A model generated the notes under the pieces. The model was not told the origin of the DNA. It did not search any database and saw only the letters and a list, made by a program, of their open reading frames with translations. A DNA stretch of 64,000 bases. Source: Demequina phytophila. GTDB lineage: Bacteria > Actinomycetota > Actinomycetes > Actinomycetales > Demequinaceae. The stretch lies in assembly GCF_000971135.1 (NCBI RefSeq), contig NZ_BBLW01000007.1, forward strand, positions 1 through 64,000, written 5' to 3'. Shown here one piece after another: positions 37,727-47,866 of the stretch; the first letter of the stretch is position 1, and each line of letters begins with the position of its first letter. A program made the position numbers and the translations under genes.

Positions 37727-38502
37727 TCCGTGGGCACGCTCCGGCGCGCGAAGCGTTCGCGGAGCACTCCCACGCCCACCGCGGCGAAGTACAGGACCAC
37801 CATGGGCCCGGCCATGAACAGCATGGTGACCGCGTCGGGCGTCGGGGTGAGGATCGCGGCCGCGAGGAAGATGATGAACACCGCCCAGCGCCAGCCGCGC
37901 AGCCACGTGCGCGCGCGCACGAGCCCGGTCCACGTGAGCGCGACCATCACCACGGGGAAGACGAACGCGATGCCGAACGCGAGGATCAGCCGCATCGCGA
38001 AGGTCATGAACGTCTGCGCGTCGAGGAAGTTCGCGGCACCCTCGGGCGTGAAGCCCGTGAGGATGGTGATCGCCCGCGGGAACACCCAGGCACCGAAGGC
38101 GACGCCCGCCGCGAACAGCGGGATGGCGGCGCCCAGGAAGCCGAACGTGTAGCGACGCTCGCGCTTGTGCAGGCCCGGCGCGATGAAGGCCCACAGCTGG
38201 TACAGCCACCACGGCGCGCTGATGATCAGGCCGATGAGCAGCGACATCTTCAGCTGCATGTCGAGCGCGGTCGCGACTCCGGCGAAGTTGACGGTCACCA
38301 GCGCGTCGTCGCGCTCGGCGGCCTCGAGCACGGGGCGCTGGATCGCCTCGAACACGGGCGTGTAGACGAACCAGCCCGCGACCATGCCGACGGCGATGCC
38401 GGCGGCCGCGAGCACGATCCGCTTGCGGAACTCCCTCAGATGCTCCGCGAGGGGCATCCGAGCATCGGGATTGCCCCCGCGTGCGCTACTTCTGGCTGTC
38501 AC
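37723..38502 (-). CDS. tatC: Twin-arginine translocase subunit TatC
   Basis: A 259-residue membrane protein with six spans that forms the receptor for twin-arginine signal peptides. Typical features: MPLAEHLREFRKRI at the cytoplasmic N-terminus, the conserved FAGVATALDMQLKMSLLIG region, PWWLYQLWAFIAPGLHKRERR and FPVVMVALTWTGL. GTG 38502 overlaps tatA by 17 nt; ATG 38457 (MPLAEHL) is a plausible shorter start. Together with TatA this makes a minimal TatAC system. Confidence 0.95.
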   Translation of the reverse strand: MTARSSARGGNPDARMPLAEHLREFRKRIVLAAAGIAVGMVAGWFVYTPVFEAIQRPVLEAAERDDALVTVNFAGVATALDMQLKMSLLIGLIISAPWWLYQLWAFIAPGLHKRERRYTFGFLGAAIPLFAAGVAFGAWVFPRAITILTGFTPEGAANFLDAQTFMTFAMRLILAFGIAFVFPVVMVALTWTGLVRARTWLRGWRWAVFIIFLAAAILTPTPDAVTMLFMAGPMVVLYFAAVGVGVLRERFARRSVPTE

Positions 38503-38689
38503 GCGGCTCGTCCGAGGACGACGTCGCGGTGGTGTCCGTGTCGGACTTCTTGTCGTCCGTCAGCGAGCTGGTCTCGTCCTTGAGGATACGGAGGGACTGC
38601 CCGAGCGAGCGGGCGAGCTGCGGCAGCTTGGGCGCGCCGAACAGCAGCAGCACGATCAGCAGGATGATGAGGATCTCGCGGGGTCCCAT
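38486..38689 (-). CDS. tatA: Sec-independent translocase pore subunit TatA
   Basis: A 67-residue protein: one N-terminal membrane helix (REILIILLIVLLLFG), the FGAPKLPQLARSLGQSL amphipathic helix, and an acidic Ser/Asp/Thr-rich tail. A strong AGGAGC ribosome-binding site lies upstream of ATG 38689. Forms the Tat channel with TatC. Confidence 0.95.
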   Translation of the reverse strand: MGPREILIILLIVLLLFGAPKLPQLARSLGQSLRILKDETSSLTDDKKSDTDTTATSSSDEPRDSQK

Positions 38690-38723
38690 GACAGGTTGCT
38701 CCTTAGGAAGGCTGGCGCACAGT

Positions 38724-39632
38724 CTAGCGCTGGACGTAGAGGACGGACCTCGCCTGGCGGTGGAGCTCGTCGACGAGTCGCGCCGGGCTCACGGACCGCA
38801 GGTGCGGTGCGACGGCGAGCAGGCGGCCCGCGACGAACGCCGCGTCGGCGACGTCGAACGTGGCGATCACGTCCTCGTCCGCATCCTCGATGGCGACTCC
38901 GGGGATGTCCTCGAGAGCGTAGCGGCCGGTGCGGGCGATGCGGACGGTGGCCCGGAACGCGGGGGTGAGCGTGAAGCCGGCCGTGTCCGTGGGCGGGTGC
39001 TCGACGGCCCCGTCGAGCACGGTCACCGATGCGATGCGGTCGAGGCGCAGCACGCGGTAGTCCTGCGCGCGTCGGCAGAAGCACTCGAGGTAGCCGTGCC
39101 CGTCGATCACCACGAGACGGTGGGGGTCGACCGTGCGGGTGGTGCGACGGTCCTGGGCGTCGACGTACTCGACCTCGGCGATCCGGTAGCGGGCGATCGC
39201 CTCGAGCAGCGACTCGCGGATCTCCGGCGCGATCTGGTCGTCGCCGAGCACCGTGACGGGCTCCGCGAGGGCGTCTCGCAGCTTGGCCAGCACCTGGGTG
39301 CCGGCCTCGGGCAGCGCACCGGCGGCGCCCATGGTGGACAGCGCGCCCACCAGCGCGACGGCCTCGCGCGGGGACAGCCGCACCTGGGAGACCCCGTCGT
39401 TGCGCACCAGCGCCGCGACATCCGCATCGAAGTCGTCCGCCGAGAAGTCGATGGGCGACCACGAGTCGCCCGGCTCGGAGGCGACCCACAACGCGTCGAT
39501 GTCCTTGCGGACCTGGTCGACGCTCACCCCGAAGTGCGCGGCGAGCTCCGCGAAGGGGGTGTCGCCGTTGCGCTCGACGTAGGTCAGGATGCCCAGCATC
39601 CGCACCAGCCGGTCGGTCGCCTGCTCAGCCAC
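38724..39632 (-). CDS. pafC: WYL-domain DNA-damage regulator PafC
   Basis: A 302-residue protein: N-terminal winged helix (ATDRLVRMLGILTYVERNG, then AAHFGVSVDQVRKDID), a WYL domain mid-protein (VEYVDAQDRRTTRTVDPHRLV) and a C-terminal WCX extension. With PafB it forms the heterodimeric activator of the RecA-independent DNA-damage response in mycobacteria. The GTG start at 39632 overlaps the pafB stop, with GGAGGTGGAGC as ribosome-binding site. No pafA, pup or proteasome gene is in this window. Confidence 0.92.
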   Translation of the reverse strand: MAEQATDRLVRMLGILTYVERNGDTPFAELAAHFGVSVDQVRKDIDALWVASEPGDSWSPIDFSADDFDADVAALVRNDGVSQVRLSPREAVALVGALSTMGAAGALPEAGTQVLAKLRDALAEPVTVLGDDQIAPEIRESLLEAIARYRIAEVEYVDAQDRRTTRTVDPHRLVVIDGHGYLECFCRRAQDYRVLRLDRIASVTVLDGAVEHPPTDTAGFTLTPAFRATVRIARTGRYALEDIPGVAIEDADEDVIATFDVADAAFVAGRLLAVAPHLRSVSPARLVDELHRQARSVLYVQR

Positions 39633-40596
39633 GCTCCACCTCCAGCGCCGCGGACGCGGCCTTCGCCACGGCCTGCGCGAGCTCGGTGGGCGCGACGATC
39701 CGCGCACCCCCGGCGAGCGCCAGCACCTCCGCGACGAGCGCGTCGCCGTGGGCGTACTCGACGTCGTACAGGTCCCAGCCGCCGTCGACGCCCGCGGCCG
39801 TGCCGCGCCGGCGCAGCGCGTGGCCGGACTCGGGTCGCAGCGCCACGCGAGCGGTGCTCACGTCCGCGCTCGCCGCGAGCGCGCCGAGCGGGATCTCCTC
39901 CGGCACGTCCGCGACGGCGGGGCCCACCGGCGTGACGGGTCCGCCGATGCGCTGCACGCGGAACGTGCGGGGCGCCTCGCGGTCGCGGTCGAAGCCGATG
40001 ACGTACGCGACGCCGGCGCGCAGCACCACGCGCCACGGCTCGACCGTCCGGGTGCCGGCGCCGGAGCTCACCGACGAGTACTCGAAGCGCACGGCCTGGC
40101 GGTCCGCGACGGCCTCGACCAGCGTCGCGAACGCGTCCGTGGCCACCGCGGGCAGCGCGGCGAAGGGCAGCTCGACGCGGGGACCGTGCTCGGCGGAGGA
40201 CGCGAGCTTCATGACGGCCTGCGTGGCGTCGGAGCCCAGCACGGCGCCGCGCCAGTAGTCCGTCGCGATGCCCAGGACGGCGAGCTCGGCGGCCGTGAGG
40301 TCCAGCGCGGGCATGGCCGCCTCGGCGGGGCGGATCCGGTAGCCGATCTCGTCGCCGTGCACGGGGTCCTCGACCGTCTCGACGGGGACGCCCAGGTCGC
40401 GCAGCTCCTTCTTGTCGCGCTCGAACATGCGCTCGAAGCTGGCCTCGGCCTTCCGGACCTCGTCCTCGGAGGCGCCGTGCGGGAGGGGCTCGTAGCCCTC
40501 GATGGTGTCGCGGATCTGGTCGCGCGTGAGGCGGTGCCGGGTGGAGGACAGCCCGATGATGAGGTTGAGCAGCCGCTGCGACTTCTCGACCGGCAT
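39625..40596 (-). CDS. pafB: WYL-domain DNA-damage regulator PafB
   Basis: A 323-residue partner of PafC with the same domain order: N-terminal helix-turn-helix (KSQRLLNLIIGLSSTRHRLT), WYL domain (AVRFEYSSVSSGAGTRTVEPW) and WCX domain. Its ATG shares one base with the hisG stop (TGATG), so it is translationally coupled to histidine biosynthesis. In mycobacteria pafB follows pafA at the end of the proteasome locus. Confidence 0.92.
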   Translation of the reverse strand: MPVEKSQRLLNLIIGLSSTRHRLTRDQIRDTIEGYEPLPHGASEDEVRKAEASFERMFERDKKELRDLGVPVETVEDPVHGDEIGYRIRPAEAAMPALDLTAAELAVLGIATDYWRGAVLGSDATQAVMKLASSAEHGPRVELPFAALPAVATDAFATLVEAVADRQAVRFEYSSVSSGAGTRTVEPWRVVLRAGVAYVIGFDRDREAPRTFRVQRIGGPVTPVGPAVADVPEEIPLGALAASADVSTARVALRPESGHALRRRGTAAGVDGGWDLYDVEYAHGDALVAEVLALAGGARIVAPTELAQAVAKAASAALEVERG

Positions 40597-41438
40597 CAGA
40601 CCCTGACCGCGAGGAGCTCGGTGGTGAGGATCGCGCGGGCGCCCACGGCGTACAGGGCGTCCATCACCTGGTTCATCTCGTTCCGCGGCACCATGACGCG
40701 CACGGCGTGCCAGTCGGAGCCGTGCAGCGGCGTGACGGTGGGGGCCTCGAAGCCGGGGCTCACGGCGATGGCCGCGTCGAGCCGGTCCGACGGGACGTCG
40801 TAGTCGACCAGCACGAACCGTCGCGCGGTGAGCACGCCGCGCAGGCGGCCGGTGAGGATCGCGATGTCCTCGACGGGTGCGTCCTGGGCGCGGATGAGGA
40901 TCGCCTCGGAGCTGAGGATCGGGTCGCCGAAGATCGCGAGGCCCGCGGCCTTGAGGGTGGTGCCGGTGGACACGACGTCGGCGACCACGTCCGCGACGCC
41001 CAGGCGCACCGAGGACTCGACGGCGCCGTCGAGCCGCACCACGCTGGCGGTGACGCCGTGCGTGGCGAGGTGCTCCTCGACCAGGCGCGGATAGGAGGTC
41101 GCGACGCGCTTGTCCTGGATATCCGCCACGGACGTGGCGACCCCGGGCGCTGCGGCGTAGCGGAAGGTCGAGCCGCCGAAGCCGAGCTCGAGGTGCTCGA
41201 CCGCGTTCGCGCCCGAGTCGATCAGCAGGTCGCGGCCGGTGATGCCGGCGTGCACGGTGCCGGCGCCCACGTACACCGCGACGTCACGCGGGCGCAGGAA
41301 GAAGAACTCGACGTTGTTGCGCTCGTCGACGAGCACCAGCTCGCGCGGGTCGCGGCGCTGCTGGTAGCCGGCCTCCTTGAGGAGCTGCACGGCGGGGTCG
41401 GACAGGGAGCCCTTGTTGGGCACGGCGATGCGGAGCAC
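40596..41438 (-). CDS. hisG: ATP phosphoribosyltransferase, long form
   Basis: First enzyme of histidine synthesis, joining ATP and PRPP. 280 residues, the long hexameric form with a C-terminal ACT-like domain for histidine feedback (about residues 210-280). Motifs: RIAVPNKGSLSDPA at the N-terminus, GITGRDLLIDSG and the PRPP-binding loop DVVSTGTTLKAAGL. Starts with GTG 41438 after GGGGAGA. It follows hisE by 9 nt. Confidence 0.96.
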   Translation of the reverse strand: MLRIAVPNKGSLSDPAVQLLKEAGYQQRRDPRELVLVDERNNVEFFFLRPRDVAVYVGAGTVHAGITGRDLLIDSGANAVEHLELGFGGSTFRYAAAPGVATSVADIQDKRVATSYPRLVEEHLATHGVTASVVRLDGAVESSVRLGVADVVADVVSTGTTLKAAGLAIFGDPILSSEAILIRAQDAPVEDIAILTGRLRGVLTARRFVLVDYDVPSDRLDAAIAVSPGFEAPTVTPLHGSDWHAVRVMVPRNEMNQVMDALYAVGARAILTTELLAVRV

Positions 41439-41447
41439 TTCTCTCCC

Positions 41448-41711
41448 CTAGAGGTTCTTGTAGACGTCGTCGAGCGTGAGGCCCTTGGCGACCATCATCA
41501 CCTGGGCCCAGTACAGCAGCTGCGAGATCTCCTCGGCAGCCTCCTCGCCGGACTGGAACTCGCAGGCCATCCAGGACTCCGCGGCCTCCTCGACCAGCTT
41601 CTTGCCGATGGCATGGACGCCCTTGTCGAGCATCACCACGGTGCTCGATCCCTCGGGCCGCTCCACGGCGCGGCGCTGCAGCTCCTCGAACAGGCTCTCG
41701 AACGTCTTCAC
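41448..41711 (-). CDS. hisE: Phosphoribosyl-ATP pyrophosphatase
   Basis: An 87-residue all-helical MazG-like enzyme that removes pyrophosphate from PR-ATP in the second histidine step. Metal-binding EEAAESW and [13 protein letters not shown] motifs. The GTG start at 41711 has no Shine-Dalgarno sequence; TAGGCT (41719-41724) ends 7 nt upstream, so it is a leaderless promoter. It is the first gene of the long hisE-hisG-pafBC-tatAC-dgk-helY operon. Confidence 0.95.
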   Translation of the reverse strand: MKTFESLFEELQRRAVERPEGSSTVVMLDKGVHAIGKKLVEEAAESWMACEFQSGEEAAEEISQLLYWAQVMMVAKGLTLDDVYKNL

Positions 41712-41718
41712 GCCCGCC

Positions 41719-41724
41719 AGCCTA
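41719..41724 (-). promoter_or_regulatory. Leaderless promoter -10 box of hisE
   Basis: TAGGCT within CCACTAGGCT, 7 nt before the GTG start. The same decamer precedes rpe, metK and the acetyl-xylan esterase gene. Confidence 0.65.
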
Positions 41725-41734
41725 GTGGGAAACC

Positions 41735-43885
41735 TCAGACCCGGACTGCGTGGAGCAGCACCGCGTCCTCCGGCGCGAGCACCGGCACCTGCACGCCGCG
41801 CACGGCGAGCGCACGGCCCGTGAGACGCACCGGACCGGGCCACCACGCGGGCACCGCGCGGCCCGGCGCGTCGCCGTAGCCCTCGGGCGCGACGGGCGCG
41901 ACCTCGTACGTCGCGTCCGGGTCGAGGCCCTCGAGCCGCACGAGCCCGACCTCGCCCACGAGCGGCAGCGCGAGGGAGGCCACCGAGTACAACGCCTCGG
42001 CGCCGTCGAGCCCCACGACGCCGTGGATCGCGTACGCGTCCTCCGGCAGGTCGGAGTTCACCACCGTGCCCGAGTGCAGCAGCGGCCGGAAGGTCTTGTG
42101 CAGCGCCACCCAGCCGGCGATCTCCTCCCGCGCGGCCACCGCATCGTCCGCCGTCACGTCCCACTCCAGCCCCAAGTGACCGAAGAGCGCGGTGGCGGCG
42201 CGGAACGTGAGCCGCGCCGTGCGGTATGTGGTGTGCGCCGTCGGCGGGCCCATGTGGGCGCCCATCATCTCCGGCGGGACCAGCAGCTGCGTCCAGCGCT
42301 GGATGGACTGGCGCTCGAGGGGGTCGTTGCAGTCGGAGGCCCACACGCGGTCGGTGCGCGACAGCACCTCGAGGTCCACGCGCGCGCCGCCGCCGGAGCA
42401 GGACTCGATCTCGAGACCGGGGAACGCCACCTTGAGGCCGTCGACCAGGCGGTAGAACGCGAGGGTCTGCGCGTGCACGATCCCGCGGCCCGTCGCCGTC
42501 GACTGCGCCTCGACCAGCACGCGGTTGTGGTCCCACTTGAGGTAGCCGGGGCGCAGCTCGCCCACCAGCGAGTGGAGCCGCTCCTCAATGTACGCGTACG
42601 CCTCCGGGTGGGTGAGGTCGAGCACCTGCTGGTTCCGCGCGGACACCGGCAGATGTCCGGGTGCCCGCGCGATCCACTCCGGGTGGGCGCGCGCGAGGTC
42701 GGAGTCGGGGTTGATCATCTCGGGCTCGACCCACAGCCCGAACTCGAGGCCCAGCGACCGCACGTGCTCCGCGAGGAAGCCGAGCCCGTCCGGGTACACG
42801 CCCTCGTCCACGTACCAGTCGCCCAGCCCGGCGTTGTCCGCGCGACGGTGGCGGAACCAGCCGTCGTCGAGCACGAACCTCTCGGCGCCCACCGCGGCCG
42901 CCGCGTCCGCGAGGGCGAGCAGCTTGCCGTGGTCGTGGTCGAAGTACACGGCCTCCCACGTGTTCACGGTGACGGGACGCGGGCCCAGCGCGCGGGTCGC
43001 GCGCAGGTGGCGGTGGAAGCGGGACGATGCGGCGTCGAGTCCCGCGGCCGAGTACGCCCCGTAGACCCACGGGGACTCGTAGGACTCCCCCGCCGCGAGG
43101 CTGACCTCGCCGTGCGCGAGCAGCTCGCCTCCGCCGATGACGGAGTCGCCCATGCGGCCGCGCTCGGCGAGCGTGCGGATGTTGCCGGACCACGCGACGT
43201 GGGTGGCCCACACCTCGCCCGCACGGAACGAGAAGCCCCGCGTGCCGGCGGCGAGCACGAACGCGCTGTCGTGGTCCGGCTTGCCGCCGCGCGACTCGCG
43301 CAGGCGCGTGCCCACGGTGAAGTCGGTGCGCTGGGGGGTGCGCTCGCGGATCCACCGGCCGGTGAAGTCGAGCAGGTCCTGCGCCTCGCGCGGGACGGGC
43401 AGCATGGTCGCGAGGGCGCCCACCTGGAACGGGACCTCGCCGCCGAGCGAGGTGAGCCGCGCGCGCGTGCGCACCAGGCCGGTGCCCAGCAGCTGCACGG
43501 TCACGGTCAGCTCGAGCGCCGCGTCCTCGTCCACCGCGGTGGTGACCACGGACTGGGCGCGGGCGTCGCCGTCGCCCTCCGAGGACACCTCGACGGTGCG
43601 CGCCACGAACCGCGTCGACGGGTGCGCGCCCGCGCGCGAGCCCTCGAGACCGGGCGTGCCCAGCCAGCCCCACGTGTGCTCGGGGACCACCGCGAGGGCG
43701 TGGCCCTCGTCGGCGCCGCCGAACGCGAAGCCTCCCTGGCCGGTCCGGACCAGGTCCGCCAGCGCATCGTGCGGCAGGTCGCCCAGGTCGGCGCCCCAGT
43801 GGGCGATGCGGGGCAGCCGCCCGCCACCCGTGGAGAGCAGGAGGGACACGCCGGAGGCGCGGAGGTGCACGACGTCGTCAGCCAT
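41735..43885 (-). CDS. Alpha-galactosidase, GH36
   Basis: A 716-residue cytoplasmic enzyme removing alpha-linked galactose from raffinose-type sugars. N-terminal beta supersandwich, then barrel motifs: [32 protein letters not shown], nucleophile Asp in [28 protein letters not shown] and acid/base Asp in [13 protein letters not shown]. All the catalytic residues of GH36 are present. Leaderless ATG 43885 (TAGGCT at 43893-43898, 7 nt upstream). It stands alone, between hisE and ribH, with no transporter or regulator. Confidence 0.95.
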   Translation of the reverse strand: MADDVVHLRASGVSLLLSTGGGRLPRIAHWGADLGDLPHDALADLVRTGQGGFAFGGADEGHALAVVPEHTWGWLGTPGLEGSRAGAHPSTRFVARTVEVSSEGDGDARAQSVVTTAVDEDAALELTVTVQLLGTGLVRTRARLTSLGGEVPFQVGALATMLPVPREAQDLLDFTGRWIRERTPQRTDFTVGTRLRESRGGKPDHDSAFVLAAGTRGFSFRAGEVWATHVAWSGNIRTLAERGRMGDSVIGGGELLAHGEVSLAAGESYESPWVYGAYSAAGLDAASSRFHRHLRATRALGPRPVTVNTWEAVYFDHDHGKLLALADAAAAVGAERFVLDDGWFRHRRADNAGLGDWYVDEGVYPDGLGFLAEHVRSLGLEFGLWVEPEMINPDSDLARAHPEWIARAPGHLPVSARNQQVLDLTHPEAYAYIEERLHSLVGELRPGYLKWDHNRVLVEAQSTATGRGIVHAQTLAFYRLVDGLKVAFPGLEIESCSGGGARVDLEVLSRTDRVWASDCNDPLERQSIQRWTQLLVPPEMMGAHMGPPTAHTTYRTARLTFRAATALFGHLGLEWDVTADDAVAAREEIAGWVALHKTFRPLLHSGTVVNSDLPEDAYAIHGVVGLDGAEALYSVASLALPLVGEVGLVRLEGLDPDATYEVAPVAPEGYGDAPGRAVPAWWPGPVRLTGRALAVRGVQVPVLAPEDAVLLHAVRV

Positions 43886-43892
43886 GCCACCG

Positions 43893-43898
43893 AGCCTA
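43893..43898 (-). promoter_or_regulatory. Leaderless promoter -10 box of the alpha-galactosidase gene
   Basis: TAGGCT, 7 nt before ATG 43885, with no Shine-Dalgarno sequence. It lies in the 19-nt gap after ribH. Confidence 0.6.
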
Positions 43899-43904
43899 GG
43901 GCCG

Positions 43905-44369
43905 CTACAGCCCGCGGATCACCACCGCGGTGGCGAGCGCCGCCTCGACGGCCTCGGCGCCCTTGTCCTCCTTCGAGCCGGGCAGGCCGGCGCGGTCGAG
44001 CGCCTGGGCGTCGTCGTCGGTGGTGAGGATGCCGAAGCCCACGGGGGTGGCGTGGACCCGGGCGACGTCGGTGAGGCCGCGGGTGACGGCGTCGCACACG
44101 TACTCGAAGTGCGGGGTGCCGCCGCGGATCACGACGCCGAGGCACGCGATCGCGTCCGCGCCCTGACGGGCGAGGGCCTCCGCGACCACGGGCAGCTCGA
44201 AGGCGCCGGGCACCCGGGTGACGCGGTAGCTCGCGCCGGCGGCCTCGGCGGCACGGATCGCGCCCGCGACCAGCCCGTCCATGACCTCGGTGTGCCACTG
44301 GCTCGCGACGATCTCGACGGTGAGGCCGTGCGCGTCGACCTCGACGGCCGGTGCTCCGGCTCCGCTCAT
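43905..44369 (-). CDS. ribH: 6,7-dimethyl-8-ribityllumazine synthase
   Basis: A 154-residue enzyme that condenses the ribityl-pyrimidine with dihydroxybutanone phosphate in riboflavin synthesis. Motifs: [46 protein letters not shown] (catalytic His) and [18 protein letters not shown]. Last gene of the rib operon; overlaps ribBA by ATGA. Confidence 0.96.
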   Translation of the reverse strand: MSGAGAPAVEVDAHGLTVEIVASQWHTEVMDGLVAGAIRAAEAAGASYRVTRVPGAFELPVVAEALARQGADAIACLGVVIRGGTPHFEYVCDAVTRGLTDVARVHATPVGFGILTTDDDAQALDRAGLPGSKEDKGAEAVEAALATAVVIRGL

Positions 44370-45607
44370 GCGTTGTCTCCCAACAGGTGTCCCATCCGCT
44401 CGACCTTGGTGCGGATGTAGTGCTCGTTCTCGGGGTGGGCGCCCACGCGGTGCGGGATGCGCTCGATGCACTCCACGCCCGACGCGCGCAGGCCCTCGAC
44501 CTTCGCGGGGTTGTTGGTGAGCAGACGGATCTGCGTCAGCCCCAGGTCGTGCAGGATCGCGGCGGCCGCGCCGTACTCGCGGCGGTCCACCGGCAGCCCC
44601 AGGTGGGTGTTCGCGTCGACGGTGTCGAGGCCCTGGTCCTGCAGCGCGTACGCCTGGATCTTCGCGGCGATGCCGATGCCGCGGCCCTCGTGGCCGCGCA
44701 GGTAGATCACCGCGCCGCCGTCCTCGACGATCCGCGCGATCGCGGCGTCGAGCTGCGGGCCGCAGTCGCAGCGCAGCGAGCCAAACGCGTCGCCGGTGAG
44801 GCACTCGGAGTGCACGCGCACCACGGGCACGATGCCGTCCTTGGGGGGCACCACGAGGGCCACGTGCTCGTCGCCCGTGCGGGCGTCGCGGTAGCCGTGG
44901 ACGGTGACCTCGCCGTGCACGGTGGGCAGGCGGGCCTCGCCGCGGTGCAGCACCCGCTCGGGCCGCGCCGCGACCGGCGGCGGCTGGTCGCCCACGGCGC
45001 GGCGGTACTCGATGAGGTCCTGGATGGTGAGGAACGTGAGGCCGTCGCGCGCGGCGATCTCGGACGTGTCGCCCTGGCGCATCATGGTGCCGTCGTCGTT
45101 GACCATCTCGCCGATGACGCCCACAGGCTCGAGCCCGGCGAGGCGGCAGAGGTCCACGCAGGCCTCGGTGTGGCCGGGACGATGCAGCACTCCCCCGGGC
45201 ACGGCGCGCAGGGGCAGCACGTGGCCGGGTCGGATCAGGTCGTCCGCGGTCGCGTCGGGGTTCGCGAGCACCTTGAGGGTAGCGGTGCGGTCCACCGCCG
45301 AGATGCCCGTGGTGACGCCCACGGCGGCGTCGACGGACACGGTGTAAGCCGTGCGGCGCGGGTCCTGGCTGCTGGGGACCATGAGCGGCAGGTTGAGCGC
45401 GTCGGCGCGCTCGGTGGGCATGGGCGCGCACAGGTAGCCGGACGAGTGGCGGATGCCCCACGCCACCCAGTCGGCGGTCGTGGTCTGGGCGGCCATGATG
45501 AAGTCGGCCTCGTCCTCGCGGTCGCGCGAGTCCGACACCAGGACGGGCTTGCCCTGGCGGAGGTCCTCGAGCGCCTGCTCGACCAGCGCGATCACGTCGA
45601 CGCTCAT
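44366..45607 (-). CDS. ribBA: Bifunctional DHBP synthase / GTP cyclohydrolase II
   Basis: A 413-residue two-domain enzyme supplying both precursors of riboflavin. DHBP synthase half: [43 protein letters not shown] cyclohydrolase II half: [24 protein letters not shown] with the three zinc cysteines and [12 protein letters not shown]. Both active sites look intact. Overlaps ribE and ribH by ATGA at each end. Confidence 0.97.
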   Translation of the reverse strand: MSVDVIALVEQALEDLRQGKPVLVSDSRDREDEADFIMAAQTTTADWVAWGIRHSSGYLCAPMPTERADALNLPLMVPSSQDPRRTAYTVSVDAAVGVTTGISAVDRTATLKVLANPDATADDLIRPGHVLPLRAVPGGVLHRPGHTEACVDLCRLAGLEPVGVIGEMVNDDGTMMRQGDTSEIAARDGLTFLTIQDLIEYRRAVGDQPPPVAARPERVLHRGEARLPTVHGEVTVHGYRDARTGDEHVALVVPPKDGIVPVVRVHSECLTGDAFGSLRCDCGPQLDAAIARIVEDGGAVIYLRGHEGRGIGIAAKIQAYALQDQGLDTVDANTHLGLPVDRREYGAAAAILHDLGLTQIRLLTNNPAKVEGLRASGVECIERIPHRVGAHPENEHYIRTKVERMGHLLGDNA

Positions 45608-46194
45608 GCGTGGGCCCCCACCAGCTTCTCGACGTACTTCGCGACCACGTCGACCTCGACGTTGACCCGCTCGCCCACCGCGATGGCACCGAAGGTGGTC
45701 TCCGCGAGGGTGGTGGGGATGAGCGACACGGTGACGCGGGCATCGTCGATCTCCGCGACGGTGAGCGACACGCCGCCCAGCGCGATGGATCCCTTGCGCA
45801 CCACGTAGCGGGTGAGCGCCTCGGGGATCTCGAACGTGAGGTCGGTCCACTCGGGCTGCGAGTCCCGCGCCACCAGGGTGGCGACGCCGTCGACGTGGCC
45901 CTGCATGATGTGCCCGCCCAGGCGGCCGCCCGCGGGCGTCGCGCGCTCGAGGTTGACATGGGCGCCCTCGTCCAGGTCGCCGAGCGCGGTGGTCTCGAGC
46001 GAGACGCGCATGACGTCGGCCACCCAGGTGGAGCCCTCGTGCGAGGCGACGGTCAGGCAGACGCCGTTGACCGCGATCGACTCGCCGTGGACAAGGTCGG
46101 TGAAGCCGGGGGCCTCGATGGTGAGCCGAGCGCTCGCCTCGGAACGGGCCACGTGGGTGACCGTGCCGAGGGACTCGACGATGCCGGTGAACAT
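45604..46194 (-). CDS. ribE: Riboflavin synthase alpha subunit
   Basis: A 196-residue enzyme dismutating two lumazines to riboflavin. Two similar beta-barrel halves, each with an [10 protein letters not shown] or [10 protein letters not shown] motif; the N-terminus is [12 protein letters not shown]. Its ATG follows the ribD stop with no gap. Confidence 0.96.
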   Translation of the reverse strand: MFTGIVESLGTVTHVARSEASARLTIEAPGFTDLVHGESIAVNGVCLTVASHEGSTWVADVMRVSLETTALGDLDEGAHVNLERATPAGGRLGGHIMQGHVDGVATLVARDSQPEWTDLTFEIPEALTRYVVRKGSIALGGVSLTVAEIDDARVTVSLIPTTLAETTFGAIAVGERVNVEVDVVAKYVEKLVGAHA

Positions 46195-47190
46195 CTACTG
46201 CGGTCCTCTCTGGAAGAAGGCGGTGACCAGCGTATCGACGCCCAGGGCGGTCGCCGTCACATCCTGGCCTCTCAACGCGCCCCCCATCGTCGCGATTCCC
46301 AGGTCTCCCACGGCGGACGTGCCCGCGCCCAGCAGCGCGGGCGCGATGTAGGCGTGGATCTCGTCGACCAGCCCCGCGCGCAGGAACGCGGTGGTGATGG
46401 TGCCGCCGCCTTCGACCACCACCGTACGCACCTCGCGGGCCTCGAGCGCGGCGAGCGCGGCGTGCGGGTCGCGGCTGCGGATCGCGATGGCGTTGTCGTC
46501 GCGCCAGACCTTGGCGCCGAACGTGTCCGACAGGCCCATGACCGCGCGCAGCGGCTGGTGCGGGTCATCGACGCCGGCGGGGCGGGCGGACAGTGCGGGG
46601 TCGTCGGCGCGGACGGTGCCGGTGCCCACCAGGATCGCGTCGACCTCGGCACGGACCGTGTGCGCATGGCCGCGGGCCGCCTCGCCGGTGATCCAGAAGC
46701 TGGTGCCGTCCGCGGCGGCGGTGCGGCCGTCGAGGGTCTGCGCCCACTTGGCGATCACCCAGGGCCGGCCGTGCGCGACCGCGCCCAGCCAGCGGCGGTT
46801 GACCTCCCACGCACCATGGTGCGGCACGTGCACGGCGTCGATGCCGCGCGAGCGCAGCACCTCTCCCCCGCGCGCCGCGACGGGGTTGGGGTCCTCGACC
46901 GCATAGCGCACCCGCGCGATCCCGGCGCGCGTGAGGGCGTCCGTGCACGGGCCGGTGCGGCCGGTGTGGGAGCACGGCTCGAGCGTGACGTACGCCGTCG
47001 CCCCGGTGACATCGGCGTGGCCCTTGGCCCGCGCATCGTCCAGCGCGGTGGGCTCGGCGTGCGGGGTGCCGGCGCCGTGGTGCCAGCCCTCTCCCAGCAC
47101 CCGGCCGTCCTCGGCGACGATCACGCAGCCGACTCGAGGGTTGGGTCCATGCGCCGGGCCGCGCAGGGCGAGCTCGACGGCGCGGTCCAT
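46195..47190 (-). CDS. ribD: Bifunctional riboflavin deaminase/reductase
   Basis: A 331-residue enzyme. The N-terminal cytidine-deaminase-like domain has zinc ligands HAEPTALDDA and EPCSHTGRTGPC. The C-terminal reductase domain has WAQTLDGRTAA, a DAILVGTGTV motif and VEGGGTITTAFL. ATG 47190 lies 4 nt after the rpe stop, so the riboflavin genes are read with rpe. There is no space for an FMN riboswitch directly upstream. Confidence 0.95.
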   Translation of the reverse strand: MDRAVELALRGPAHGPNPRVGCVIVAEDGRVLGEGWHHGAGTPHAEPTALDDARAKGHADVTGATAYVTLEPCSHTGRTGPCTDALTRAGIARVRYAVEDPNPVAARGGEVLRSRGIDAVHVPHHGAWEVNRRWLGAVAHGRPWVIAKWAQTLDGRTAAADGTSFWITGEAARGHAHTVRAEVDAILVGTGTVRADDPALSARPAGVDDPHQPLRAVMGLSDTFGAKVWRDDNAIAIRSRDPHAALAALEAREVRTVVVEGGGTITTAFLRAGLVDEIHAYIAPALLGAGTSAVGDLGIATMGGALRGQDVTATALGVDTLVTAFFQRGPQ

Positions 47191-47194
47191 GGGC

Positions 47195-47860
47195 TCAGCG
47201 ATGGTGCACCGCCTGCGCCAGGGCGCGCAGCGCGCCGATCTCCGCGCCGCGGTCCTCCGCGCCGTACACCGCCGACCCGGCCACCAGGACGTCGCCGCCG
47301 GCCGCGACCACGGTCGCGATGGTGTCGCGGGCCACGCCGCCGTCGGCCTGCAGCCAGAGGTCACGCCCTGCCGCGTCGGCCGCCGCCCGGAGCGCGGTCA
47401 GCTTGGGCATCATGTCGGCCATGAAGGCCTGTCCCCCGAACCCGGGCTCCACTGTCATGACGAGCACCATGTCGAGCGTGTCGAGCAGCGGCAGCACGTC
47501 CTCGACGGGGGTGCCGGGCTTGATGGCGCACGACGCCCGGGCCCCCAGGCTCCGCAGGTCCTTGGCGATGGTGCGCGGGTCGCGGGCCGCCTCGAGGTGG
47601 AACGTGACGGAGGCCGCGCCGATCTCGGCGTAGCGCGGCGCCCACCGGTCGGGGTCCTCGATCATGAGGTGCGCGTCGATGGGCAGCGGCGAGACCTGCG
47701 CGATGCGCTCGACCACGGGCAGCCCGAGCGTGAGGTTGGGCACGAAGTGCCCGTCCATCACGTCGACGTGGAGCCAGTCGGCGTCGCTGACGGCGAGGAT
47801 GTCCCGCTCGAGGTTGGCGAAGTCGGCGGACAGGATGCTCGGCGCGATCTGGATGCCCAT
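47195..47860 (-). CDS. rpe: Ribulose-phosphate 3-epimerase
   Basis: A 221-residue TIM-barrel enzyme interconverting ribulose-5-phosphate and xylulose-5-phosphate. Motifs: [44 protein letters not shown] and [11 protein letters not shown]. It links the pentose phosphate pathway to the riboflavin genes that follow (ribulose-5-phosphate is the RibB substrate). Leaderless: TAGGCT (47867-47872) ends 6 nt before ATG. Confidence 0.97.
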   Translation of the reverse strand: MGIQIAPSILSADFANLERDILAVSDADWLHVDVMDGHFVPNLTLGLPVVERIAQVSPLPIDAHLMIEDPDRWAPRYAEIGAASVTFHLEAARDPRTIAKDLRSLGARASCAIKPGTPVEDVLPLLDTLDMVLVMTVEPGFGGQAFMADMMPKLTALRAAADAAGRDLWLQADGGVARDTIATVVAAGGDVLVAGSAVYGAEDRGAEIGALRALAQAVHHR

Positions 47861-47866
47861 ACGTCG

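Noticed and set aside
33869..38152. A 1427-codon plus-strand open frame opposite helY, the lipid kinase and tatC
   Set aside because: No recognisable motif; the minus-strand genes have intact catalytic motifs and overlaps.
36794..38212. A 472-codon frame joining the lipid kinase to sequence within tatC
   Set aside because: The kinase N-terminus (MRTVGIITNP) and the ATGA overlap with tatC put the start at 37726; upstream residues are shadow translation.
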